DNA of 15,230 bases from Candidatus Krumholzibacteriota bacterium (GTDB lineage: Bacteria; Krumholzibacteriota; Krumholzibacteriia; Krumholzibacteriales; Krumholzibacteriaceae): contig JAUWMD010000029.1 in assembly GCA_030613345.1 (NCBI GenBank), forward strand, positions 1-15,230. Reading direction: 5' to 3'. Shown one piece after another: positions 1 to 5,867 of the stretch; within the stretch, counting starts at the first letter, position 1; each line of letters starts with the position of its first letter. The translations under genes were made by a program, and so were the position numbers. The notes beneath the pieces were generated by a model. It did not search any database. It was not told the origin of the DNA and saw only the letters and a list, made by a program, of their open reading frames with translations.

Positions 1-2
1 AG

Positions 3-1280
3 CTGCGCGGGCACGGAAAGGTCCGCGAGAGCCATATCCAGGCCGCTATGAAGGAGGTCCGCAGGGCCCTCCTCGAGGCCGACGTTAACTACAAGGTTGT
101 CAAGGAGTTCGTCGGCCGGGTCGGCGAGAGGGCGGTCGGCCCCAAGGTGCTCGACAGCCTGACCCCCGACCAGCAGGTCATAAAGATAGTCAACGAAGAA
201 CTCGTACTTCTTCTCGGCAGTACGCCGGCCGGATTCGATCTTTCAGGATCGCCGGCAACTGTGCTGGTGTGTGGCCTTCAGGGCGCCGGGAAGACGAGTT
301 TCTGCGCCAAGCTCGCCGTCTCCCTTGTAAAGAGGGGGAGGAAACCTCTGCTTGTCGCGGCCGATATCTATCGCCCGGCTGCGATCGAGCAGCTCAAGGT
401 GCTGGCCGGGGAGACAGGCGTTCCCGTCTACGCTCCGGGGGACCAGGTGCCGGTGGCCGATATTGTCCGCGGCGCGGCGTCGGAGGCAAGAAAGACCCTG
501 AAGGACACCCTCATCGTCGATACGGCGGGACGGCTGCATATCGATCGTGAGATGATGGAAGAGCTCTCAACGATGAGAGAGATTCTTGACCCTGAAGAAA
601 TACTCCTCGTTCTCGACTCCATGACGGGCCAGGAGGCCGTCGGTGTCGCCGCGGAGTTCAAGAAAGAGATAGACTTTACCGGCGTTGTTCTCACGAAGCT
701 CGACGGTGATTCACGGGGCGGCGCCGCTCTGTCGGTTCGCGCGGTAACGGGTGTGCCGATTAAGTTTGCCTGTGTCGGGGAGAAGACATCAGACCTGGAG
801 GTCTTTCATCCTGACAGGATGGCGGGAAGGATCCTGGGCATGGGGGACGTGCTGTCCCTCGTCGAGAAGGCCCAGGAGACGATCGACGAGAAGGAAGCCA
901 GGGAGCTCGAGCGCAGGATTCGTAAGGAGTCTTTCACCCTCGAAGACTTCCTCGACCAGCTTCAGCGGCTGAAGAAGATGGGGCCTGTGGACCAGCTCCT
1001 CGGGATGATACCCGGGATGAAGGTCGACAAAGCCCTGGCGTCCGGCGTCGGTGAGACCGAGATGAAGAGACTGGAGGCGATCATTCGCTCCATGACTCCC
1101 GATGAGCGGCGTTCCCCGCAGCTCATCGACGGGTCGAGGAGAAAGCGTATCGCGAAAGGGAGCGGAACGAGTGTCCAGGACATCAACAAACTGCTCAACC
1201 AGTTTCAGCAGATGCGCAAGATGATGAAGCGTTTTTCCAAGCTGTCGGGCAGGATGCCCGCGGGATTCCCCTTCTCGTAA
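3..1280 (+). CDS. ffh: Signal recognition particle GTPase Ffh (5'-truncated by window)
   Basis: SRP54/Ffh binds signal peptides and SRP RNA and delivers ribosomes to FtsY at the membrane. The reading frame is open from base 3. Residues before the first ATG (48) align with the E. coli Ffh N domain, so the true start is off-window and about 15 residues are missing. Counting from that ATG: P-loop GLQGAGKT at 76-83, ADIYRP at 105-110, G3 DTAGR at 158-162, G4 TKLDGD at 216-221, then FHPDRMAGRILGMGDVLSL leading into the M domain. The M domain (about 290-410) has the SRP-RNA-binding run GSRRKRIAKGSG near 362-373 and a Met-rich C terminus. It is the first gene of the operon, 30 nt ahead of rpsP. The family call is certain from motifs. 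Confidence 0.98.
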   Translation: MRGHGKVRESHIQAAMKEVRRALLEADVNYKVVKEFVGRVGERAVGPKVLDSLTPDQQVIKIVNEELVLLLGSTPAGFDLSGSPATVLVCGLQGAGKTSFCAKLAVSLVKRGRKPLLVAADIYRPAAIEQLKVLAGETGVPVYAPGDQVPVADIVRGAASEARKTLKDTLIVDTAGRLHIDREMMEELSTMREILDPEEILLVLDSMTGQEAVGVAAEFKKEIDFTGVVLTKLDGDSRGGAALSVRAVTGVPIKFACVGEKTSDLEVFHPDRMAGRILGMGDVLSLVEKAQETIDEKEARELERRIRKESFTLEDFLDQLQRLKKMGPVDQLLGMIPGMKVDKALASGVGETEMKRLEAIIRSMTPDERRSPQLIDGSRRKRIAKGSGTSVQDINKLLNQFQQMRKMMKRFSKLSGRMPAGFPFS

Positions 1281-1310
1281 TCGAGAGGGATACCTGATAC
1301 GGAGGTCAAA

Positions 1311-1910
1311 TTGGCAGTCAAGATCAGACTGAAGAGGATGGGTTCGAAGAAGAGGCCTTTCTACAGGCTCATAGCGGCCGATTCGCGTTCGCCGCGCGAC
1401 GGACGGTTCCTCGAGAACCTCGGTCATTACAATCCGATGGTAGAGCCGGCCGAGATCAAGATCGACGAAGACAAGGTCTACAAGTGGCTCGGCAACGGCG
1501 CGCAGCCGACGACCAGTGCGGCGAACCTGCTCAAGGCGCAGGGCATCCTCGAGAGGTGGGAGCTTTTCAAGTCGGGAGTGCCGATCGCCGAGCTCGATGC
1601 GAAGATCGAGGAGAGAAGGGCGAAGCAGCCCAAGGCGCAGCCGAAGGAAAAGAAGAAGCTTTCGAAAAAGGCGATAGCAGCCGCGAAGGTGGCCGAGGAA
1701 GAGGCGGCGAAGGCTGCCGAAGAGGAAGCGAAGCCCACAGAGGTAACAGAAGAGAAGCCGGCAGAAGAGGCCCCTGCGAAAGAGGTGGAAGCACCTGCGG
1801 AGGCTCCTGCTGAGGAGGCCCCCGCCGAGAAGAAGAAGCCGGCAGAAGAGGCTCCGGCAAAAGAAGCCGAAGCGCCGGCGGAGGAATCCGGCGAGGAGGA
1901 AAAGTCCTGA
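1311..1910 (+). CDS. rpsP: 30S ribosomal protein bS16 with long acidic C-terminal extension
   Basis: bS16 is an assembly protein of the 30S 5' domain. It starts with TTG at 1311, placed by an SD GGAGG at 1301-1305. The first ~85 residues are a full bS16 domain: VKIRLKRMGSKKRPFYRL, then DSRSPRDGRFLENLGHYNP, then TTSAANLL and a helix ending near GILERW. bS16 is normally 80-100 residues. Here another ~100 follow: first a Lys/Gln-rich linker (about 100-125), then an Ala/Glu/Pro/Lys-rich acidic tail to residue 199. The tail contains a 27-residue tandem duplication (81 bp, beginning at 1754 and again at 1835). The tail is predicted disordered; tails on bS16 occur in some FCB-group bacteria, but its role here is unknown. 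It sits in the conserved order ffh-rpsP-khpA-rimM-trmD-rplS. Confidence 0.96.
   Translation: MAVKIRLKRMGSKKRPFYRLIAADSRSPRDGRFLENLGHYNPMVEPAEIKIDEDKVYKWLGNGAQPTTSAANLLKAQGILERWELFKSGVPIAELDAKIEERRAKQPKAQPKEKKKLSKKAIAAAKVAEEEAAKAAEEEAKPTEVTEEKPAEEAPAKEVEAPAEAPAEEAPAEKKKPAEEAPAKEAEAPAEESGEEEKS
1754..1885 (+). repeat. 81-bp in-frame tandem duplication in the rpsP tail
   Basis: The 18-mer GAAGCCGGCAGAAGAGGC occurs at 1754-1771 and again at 1835-1852, offset exactly 81 bp (27 codons). Similarity continues for about 50 bp in each copy (encoding KPAEEAPAKE-V/A-EAPAE). The second copy differs mainly at wobble positions, which points to an older duplication kept under protein-level selection for composition. 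Confidence 0.8.
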
Positions 1911-1953
1911 CGGGCTTCTCCGCACGATTGTCTCTTTCGAAGGTAATTGAAAG

Positions 1954-2199
1954 ATGAAGACTGAAAAGATAGCTACAATGATCCGTCGGATCTGCGAGAT
2001 GCTTGTCGACAAGCCCGATGCGATCAGGCTGACAGAGGAGAGCCGCGACGAGACGACCATACTGGTGCTTTCCGTCGACAAGGCCGATGTTGGCAAGGTC
2101 ATCGGAAGGAACGGACAGACAGCCAAGGCTCTCAGGGCATTGGTGAACGCGGCCGCCACGAGAATGGGCGAGAAGGTGCTCCTGGAGATCCGCGAATAG
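1954..2199 (+). CDS. khpA: KH-domain RNA-binding protein KhpA
   Basis: This small single-KH protein (81 aa, usual KhpA size ~75-85) binds RNA. In Gram-positives it partners KhpB/EloR, and it is typically encoded between rpsP and rimM, as here. The signature GKVIGRNGQTAKALR covers residues 47-61, with the RNA-contacting GxxG loop GRNG at 51-54, followed by a helix and the strand VLLEIRE. The ATG at 1954 follows AAGGT at 1940-1944. It lies 43 nt after rpsP and 10 nt before rimM, so it is co-transcribed. The symbol rests on family and synteny; no KhpB gene is visible in the window. Confidence 0.92.
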   Translation: MKTEKIATMIRRICEMLVDKPDAIRLTEESRDETTILVLSVDKADVGKVIGRNGQTAKALRALVNAAATRMGEKVLLEIRE

Positions 2200-2209
2200 G
2201 GAGAAGAGC

Positions 2210-2734
2210 ATGACGGCTGCGACCGTGACACTCGGCAGCATTGTGAAAGCCGTCGGCCTGAAGGGAGAGCTCAAGCTTCTCCCCAGTCCCGATTTCTGGA
2301 TCGAAGCGCTCACGCTGGACGGGCTGGACCTGGTATCGGCGGACGATATCCACCGCAGGGTCCGGGTCGAGAAATACAGGCTGAAGGGTAATACGTATGT
2401 TATCAAGTTCACCGATGTCGAGTCCAGGGACGGCGCCGAGTCGGTGATCGGAAACAGGCTCGATGTCTCGACCGGGTCTCTGACAGAGGCGGAGCTGCCC
2501 GATGAGCTCAAGCCCTTCCAGGTTATGGGAGCCGAGGTCAGGCTGAAGAACGGTGACCGGGCGGGCGTTGTCGTGGATATGCTGATAGGACCGGCGCAGA
2601 GATGCCTGATCGTCGAGATGGAAAATGGCAGGAGGGCTGTTCCAGTCGTTCCCGAGGTCGTCGTCGAGACCGATCTCGAGGGCGGCGTGATAGTCATCGA
2701 TCCTCCCGAAGGACTGCTCGAAATAGAGTGGTGA
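2210..2734 (+). CDS. rimM: 16S rRNA processing / 30S maturation factor RimM
   Basis: RimM binds uS19 and assists maturation of the 30S head. It is 174 aa, the normal length. The N-terminal RimM domain opens with LGSIVKAVGLKGELKLLPSP (residues 8-27) and includes FTDVESRDGAESVIGNRL, the usual 'v.sr..Ae.l.g..l' element, around 67-84. A PRC-barrel domain follows from about residue 96 (FQVMGAEVRLKNG...), ending with the characteristic VVPEVVVETDLEGGVIVIDP then PEGLLEI. The ATG at 2210 is preceded by GGGAGA at 2199-2204, overlapping the khpA stop. trmD follows after 13 nt. Nothing unusual is seen. Confidence 0.96.
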   Translation: MTAATVTLGSIVKAVGLKGELKLLPSPDFWIEALTLDGLDLVSADDIHRRVRVEKYRLKGNTYVIKFTDVESRDGAESVIGNRLDVSTGSLTEAELPDELKPFQVMGAEVRLKNGDRAGVVVDMLIGPAQRCLIVEMENGRRAVPVVPEVVVETDLEGGVIVIDPPEGLLEIEW

Positions 2735-2747
2735 GGAGCGGCCGAGG

Positions 2748-3464
2748 ATGGAGATCTGTTTTATAACGATCTTCCCGGGAATGATGTCCGGCCCGCTAGC
2801 CTCGGGGATTCTCGATATCGCGGCGAAAAAGGGGGCCGCGGACTACAAGGTGGTCGACCTCAGGGATTTCGCGGTCGACAAGCATGGTTCGGTCGACGAT
2901 TATCCCTATGGCGGAGGGCCGGGTATGGTGCTGATAGCTCCCTCCGTCGTCGAGGCTGTCGAATCGGTGAGAAGCCCCGAAGAGGCGGGAGAGGTCCCGG
3001 TGATCCTCATGTCTCCGGCGGGCAGGAGATTCGATCAGTCGGTCGCGATGGAACTGGCCCGCCACGAGAAGATCGTATTTGTCTGCGGACGGTACAAGGG
3101 GGTCGACGCGAGGGTCGACGAACTGGTAATAACCGATACTATCTCTATCGGTGATTATATACTGAGCGGCGGGGAGCTCCCCGCACTGGTGGTAGCCGAC
3201 ACCGTCATAAGGTACCTGCCGGGAGTGATAGGCGACGAGCGGAGCAGGGATACCGATTCCTTTTCCGGGGAGAGAGAGTTTCTGCTCGACGCGGCGTATT
3301 ACACGAGGCCTCCCGAATACAGGGGGCTGAAGGTCCCGGAGATCCTCCAGTCTGGAAACCACGCGAAGATCGACGAGTGGAGGGAGGAGTCGGCGCTCGA
3401 AAGGACGAAACGGCTGCGGCCGGACCTGCTGGATGACAGCGAAGAAGGTCCCGTACAGCCGTGA
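2748..3464 (+). CDS. trmD: tRNA (guanine-N1)-methyltransferase TrmD
   Basis: TrmD uses S-adenosylmethionine (SAM) to methylate G37 at N1 in tRNAs with G36, which prevents +1 frameshifting; it is a trefoil-knot (SPOUT) homodimer. It is 238 aa, close to the usual ~240-250. Visible are the N-terminal strand ICFITIFPGM, the loop VDDYPYGGGPGMV (49-61), the knot segments CGRYKGVDARVDE (113-125) and ISIGDYILSGGELPA (132-146), and then R155 and D170, the counterparts of E. coli R154 and D169. The C-terminal domain has SGNHAKIDEWR (202-212). The SD is GAGGAG at 2733-2738, overlapping the rimM stop. The short acidic end (DDSEEG) is unremarkable. Confidence 0.98.
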   Translation: MEICFITIFPGMMSGPLASGILDIAAKKGAADYKVVDLRDFAVDKHGSVDDYPYGGGPGMVLIAPSVVEAVESVRSPEEAGEVPVILMSPAGRRFDQSVAMELARHEKIVFVCGRYKGVDARVDELVITDTISIGDYILSGGELPALVVADTVIRYLPGVIGDERSRDTDSFSGEREFLLDAAYYTRPPEYRGLKVPEILQSGNHAKIDEWREESALERTKRLRPDLLDDSEEGPVQP

Positions 3465-3479
3465 TCAGTTGATCGATGG

Positions 3480-3517
3480 CCGGAGTCATCCGCCCGAAGG
3501 CGGGATCGGCAATCCGG
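3480..3517 (+). promoter_or_regulatory. Candidate stem structure in the rplS 5' leader
   Basis: The 91-nt trmD-rplS spacer contains nested complementarity. CCGGA (3480-3484) pairs with TCCGG (3513-3517). Inside it, CCGCC (3490-3494) pairs with GGCGG (3499-3503) around a CGAA loop. There is no T tract, so it is not a terminator. Structured leaders that bind a ribosomal protein are known ahead of many r-protein genes, including rplS in some phyla; a similar role here is inference only. Confidence 0.4.
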
Positions 3518-3555
3518 GAAGACCGAACAGACAGCAATTTTTACAAGGAGGAGAG

Positions 3556-4035
3556 ATGGATATCCTCGATCAGGTTTCCGCGAAGCATATCAGGGACGAG
3601 ATCCCGAAGTTCGACGTGGGCGATACAGTCAAGTGTGACGTCAAGGTCGTCGAGGGATCGCGCGAGAGGGTGCAGGCGTTCCAGGGAATCGTGATCCAGA
3701 AGAAGGGCAGCGGCGTCGGAGCAACTTTCACGGTCAGGAAAGTCAGCCAGGGGGTCGCCGTCGAGCGCGTATTTCCCCTTCACTCGCCTAACCTGGCGGG
3801 ACTCAAGGTCCTGCGAAGGGGCAAGGTAAGAAGGGCCAGGCTCTTCTACCTCCGCGGCCTCAAGGGTAAGGCGGCAAGGATCAAGGAGAAGACAGACAGG
3901 CCTTCGCGCTGCCGCCTTTTCCCCGCGTGGCGTTTGAGGATCTCGTGGTGTTCGACCGGCGCAGGGCCGGCGGGGCGCCGGGGCAGGTCGCGGGAGTCGA
4001 TGAGGCCGGACGAGGCGCGCTCGCTGGTCCGGTGA
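3556..4035 (+). CDS. rplS: 50S ribosomal protein bL19, C-terminally extended into rnhB
   Basis: bL19 sits at the 30S-50S interface. The ATG at 3556 is fixed by the strong SD AAGGAGGAG (about 3545-3553). An upstream in-frame start at 3433 exists but would overlap trmD and add non-homologous residues. Residues 1-113 cover the whole family: FDVGDTVKCDVKVVEGSRER, then VQAFQGIVIQKKGSGVGATF, VERVFPLHSPN and ARLFYLRGLKGKAARIKEK. E. coli bL19 is 115 aa and ends at this point. Here no stop appears, and the frame continues about 45 Arg-rich residues to TGA at 4033-4035. That is about 88 nt inside rnhB if rnhB starts at 3948, in another frame, and it crosses codons for the RNase HII catalytic motif. It is either a true overlap or a lost stop or sequencing frameshift near 3890. 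Confidence 0.9.
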   Translation: MDILDQVSAKHIRDEIPKFDVGDTVKCDVKVVEGSRERVQAFQGIVIQKKGSGVGATFTVRKVSQGVAVERVFPLHSPNLAGLKVLRRGKVRRARLFYLRGLKGKAARIKEKTDRPSRCRLFPAWRLRISWCSTGAGPAGRRGRSRESMRPDEARSLVR

Positions 4036-4529
4036 CCGCCGCAGCGGTGATCTGCAGCCCCTGTGAAGAGCTTCACGAGGTCAGAGACAGCAAGCTTCTC
4101 GCGGAGAACACGAGGGAGAGGCTCTACGAGCTGATCCTGGAGAAGAGCACGGCATGTTCGACGGGCATCGTAGGGCATGACGAGATAGACCGGATCAATA
4201 TCCTCAGGGCTACGCTGAAGGCGATGAAGATGGCCGTAGAGGGGTTGGGGAGAATACCTTCGCTGATTCTAGTAGATGGCCTGCACCTGCCGGCTCTCAC
4301 CGGACGCTGCGAAGCGATCAAGGGCGGGGACGGTCTGAGTTTCTCGATAGCCGCCGCCTCTATTGTCGCAAAGGTCACCAGAGACCGGATAATGCGCGAG
4401 ATAGACGGCGAGTATCCGGATTACGGTTTCACCAGGAACAAGGGCTACGGGACCGCGGAGCACAGGGAGGCGATCGGACGTCTCGGACGCAGCCTGATAC
4501 ACAGGAGGAGTTTCCAGGTAAAGGTCTGA
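3948..4529 (+). CDS. rnhB: Ribonuclease HII
   Basis: RNase HII nicks RNA-DNA hybrids 5' of single misincorporated ribonucleotides and starts ribonucleotide excision repair. The GTG at 3948 is chosen because GAGGA at 3936-3940 lies 7 nt upstream; GTG 3945 and GTG 3927 are also in frame, but 3927 lacks an SD. Numbering from 3948: the AGVDEAGRG motif gives catalytic D18 and E19, LVDG gives D110, and KGGDG gives D128. Spacings of 92 and 110 residues from the first Asp equal those of E. coli D16/D108/D126. Also present are RDSKLL, the SIAAASIVAKVTRD helix and NKGYGTAEH. The 5' end overlaps rplS. It is 16 nt ahead of yraN, and the rplS-rnhB-yraN order is common in bacteria. Confidence 0.96.
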   Translation: MFDRRRAGGAPGQVAGVDEAGRGALAGPVTAAAVICSPCEELHEVRDSKLLAENTRERLYELILEKSTACSTGIVGHDEIDRINILRATLKAMKMAVEGLGRIPSLILVDGLHLPALTGRCEAIKGGDGLSFSIAAASIVAKVTRDRIMREIDGEYPDYGFTRNKGYGTAEHREAIGRLGRSLIHRRSFQVKV

Positions 4530-4545
4530 GGGAAGGGAGGAAGAT

Positions 4546-4911
4546 GTGAAGGGGAATCCGGACTGCGGAAGGATCGGGGAGTCGATAGCCGCCGAATACC
4601 TGAATCTCATCGGATACGGGATCATAGAGAGAAATCTGCGGATAGGCAGAAACGAGATAGATATAGTGGCCATCGACGGGGAGTGCCTCGTCTTCGTCGA
4701 GGTAAAGACGAGGAGGAGCTGCCGGTTCGGCAGTCCGGCCGAGGCGGTGGGTAGGGAGAAGCTCCTCGGAATCCGGCGTGCTGCCGGCAGGTATCTGAAC
4801 CGTTCCGGCAGCCGGCGGAAATTCGCCGAATTCAGGATCGATGTGATCGCCGTCGAGGTCGACCGGCCCCGCGGCAGGATGACCGTGGACCATCTGAGGG
4901 GAGTATCCTAG
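4546..4911 (+). CDS. yraN: YraN / UPF0102 family nuclease-fold protein
   Basis: This small endonuclease-like protein (121 aa, the family norm) has a poorly defined role and is commonly encoded next to rnhB, as here. The GTG start at 4546 is set by the SD GGGAGG (about 4535-4540); the overlapping ATG at 4544 is out of frame. The family signature is complete: GRIGESIAAEYLNLIGYGII (residues 8-27), RNLRIGRNEIDIVAIDG and LVFVEVKTRR. Together these form a PD-(D/E)xK-like set E37-x-D39 ... E52-x-K54, followed by FGSPAEAVGREKLLGIRRAA. It is the last gene of the ffh-to-yraN run; a 77-nt gap with a candidate promoter follows. Confidence 0.94.
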   Translation: MKGNPDCGRIGESIAAEYLNLIGYGIIERNLRIGRNEIDIVAIDGECLVFVEVKTRRSCRFGSPAEAVGREKLLGIRRAAGRYLNRSGSRRKFAEFRIDVIAVEVDRPRGRMTVDHLRGVS

Positions 4912-4918
4912 AAATTTC

Positions 4919-4947
4919 TTGATTATGCAGGGTTATGTCTCTATTTT
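4919..4947 (+). promoter_or_regulatory. Candidate sigma70 promoter for the lipoprotein gene
   Basis: TTGATT (4919-4924) and TATTTT (4942-4947) are separated by 17 bp, with transcription predicted near 4954, about 35 nt before the start codon. Both hexamers match consensus only 4/6. The 77-nt spacer is AT-richer than its surroundings, which supports a separate transcription unit. Confidence 0.4.
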
Positions 4948-4988
4948 GACTTTGTGAATAGATGAACGGTCATTAAGGAGGAGATCGA

Positions 4989-5594
4989 TTGAACGGCAAG
5001 AAGTATATGCTTCCGGCTCTCTGCATGTTGCTTCTCGTATCGGGCTGCGGGGCATACAAGACTGTTGACAAGGATATTGCCCTGGAGGAAATGGACAGGC
5101 TCAACGAGAAGTACGTCGGCCGTACGGCCTGGACCAGGGCGCTGATCGTCGATATCAAGCAGACCGGAGTCATCGACCGCGGGATCGAGGTAAAGATAGT
5201 CGAGCTGGACCTCCACTGGGGGACCGCCGTCGGCGTCAAAGGCTCGAACAAGCGCAAGTACAGGCACGCTCTCAATATCGACCGGCCGGTGACCGAGGAG
5301 GCCTTCGAGAAGGCTATGAACAAGCTGTTCTGGTACGACAAGCCGGAAAAGCGCTACAGGATGGACCTTCGCGAATACGGCAAGCGGACGGCGAGGGCGG
5401 TCAGGGACAACGAGCTCTTCAAGGGCATGCAGCGCCAGGCGGCGATCAATTCGTGGGGATGGCCGGACGAGATGCTTTCCAACGATATTGGCAATGTGCT
5501 CTCCGAACAGTGGATCTACAAGGATCCGAGACAGCGGACGAAGAAGAGATATGTCTGGCTCGTTGACGGTATCGTCGACAAGTGGGAAGAATAA
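4989..5594 (+). CDS. Predicted lipoprotein of unknown function
   Basis: I do not recognise a named family. The TTG at 4989 is set by AAGGAGGAG at 4975-4983. Residues 1-19 are a lipoprotein signal (two Lys, hydrophobic core, lipobox VSG-C20), so the protein is probably lipid-anchored with Gly at +2. The mature 181 residues are charged and soluble-looking, with no further membrane segment. The C terminus (about 150-201) reads INSWGWPDEMLSND, then EQWIY, then RYVWLVDGIVDKWEE. That pattern (G-x-P, then E-x-W-x-Y, then aromatic strand plus 'dG.v') resembles small SmpA/BamE-like or DUF2845-type modules, as an inference from the pattern alone. A similar pattern occurs in the small exported protein at 10119-10472. 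Confidence 0.85.
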   Translation: MNGKKYMLPALCMLLLVSGCGAYKTVDKDIALEEMDRLNEKYVGRTAWTRALIVDIKQTGVIDRGIEVKIVELDLHWGTAVGVKGSNKRKYRHALNIDRPVTEEAFEKAMNKLFWYDKPEKRYRMDLREYGKRTARAVRDNELFKGMQRQAAINSWGWPDEMLSNDIGNVLSEQWIYKDPRQRTKKRYVWLVDGIVDKWEE

Positions 5595-5611
5595 GCGGCT
5601 GTCATTCCGGA

Positions 5612-5641
5612 CAAAAAAAGCCCCCGCCGAAACCGTGGGGG
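5612..5641 (-). terminator. Rho-independent terminator (minus strand)
   Basis: On the + strand CCCCCGC (5621-5627) pairs with GTGGGGG (5635-5641; one G-U) around a 7-nt loop, preceded by seven A (5613-5619). On the minus strand this is a 7-bp GC hairpin directly followed by U7, a textbook intrinsic terminator. It has no U tract on the + strand, so it serves minus-strand transcripts: the candidate sRNA and possibly AGCS read-through. Confidence 0.9.
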
Positions 5642-5731
5642 AGAATCATTCTGGATCAAACTCTTAATGAGTTGAGCCCGCGGATATTTTACTCCAAAAT
5701 CATTCACCTCACCAATTCAGCAGGGACATCT
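5612..5731 (-). ncRNA. Candidate independently transcribed small RNA (~120 nt)
   Basis: Reading the minus strand, a perfect sigma70 promoter (5738-5766) predicts initiation near 5731-5730, and an intrinsic terminator ends transcription near 5612. Between them two further hairpins can be drawn. One is ATTTT/AAAAT (5686-5700) with a loop that reads GGAGU in the RNA. The other is a 7-bp stem with one bulge (5656-5675) and loop AUUAA. No credible protein is encoded: the only notable frame starts with GTG at 5707, runs through the terminator hairpin and then antisense into the lipoprotein gene. It does not match SRP RNA, 6S, tmRNA, 5S or a tRNA as I know them. The RNA contains 13 nt identical to the 16S 5' end (5653-5665). 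Promoter strength suggests high expression; function unknown. Confidence 0.7.
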
Positions 5732-5737
5732 GTATAA

Positions 5738-5766
5738 ATTATATCCGGTATGCGCATCTGTGTCAA
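5738..5766 (-). promoter_or_regulatory. Perfect consensus sigma70 promoter with UP-like element
   Basis: The minus strand reads TTGACA (5766-5761), a 17-bp spacer, then TATAAT (5743-5738): 12/12 consensus at optimal spacing. Upstream (5767-5800) is almost purely A/T, as in UP elements of rRNA-type promoters. It points away from the AGCS gene and toward the terminator at 5612-5641. Confidence 0.85.
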
Positions 5767-5867
5767 TGATAGTAAATAATTATAGTTAATAATACCTATG
5801 TGATATCTTAACGGCGGCCGGCACGGGCGGAGCGGCAATGATTACGGTGTAAGGTTTCAGACCGTTC

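Larger units (their letters stand above)
5595..5867. other. Convergent intergenic region
   Basis: This 273-bp gap has no protein gene. It holds the minus-strand promoter, candidate small RNA and terminator (5612-5766), an AT-rich block (about 5767-5800), and near the AGCS stop a weak 5-bp repeat (ACGGT/ACCGT on the minus strand) without a T tract. AGCS therefore lacks an obvious terminator of its own. Confidence 0.7.

Noticed and set aside
789..2231. Long minus-strand open frame (480 codons) over ffh, rpsP, khpA
   Set aside because: It is antisense to three unmistakable conserved genes; its Leu/Arg-rich composition mirrors the Glu/Ala/Lys codons of rpsP. No SD or family motif is seen.
5516..5707. 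Minus-strand 63-codon frame inside the candidate small RNA
   Set aside because: It starts with GTG with only a weak SD, runs straight through the intrinsic terminator and into antisense of the lipoprotein gene.
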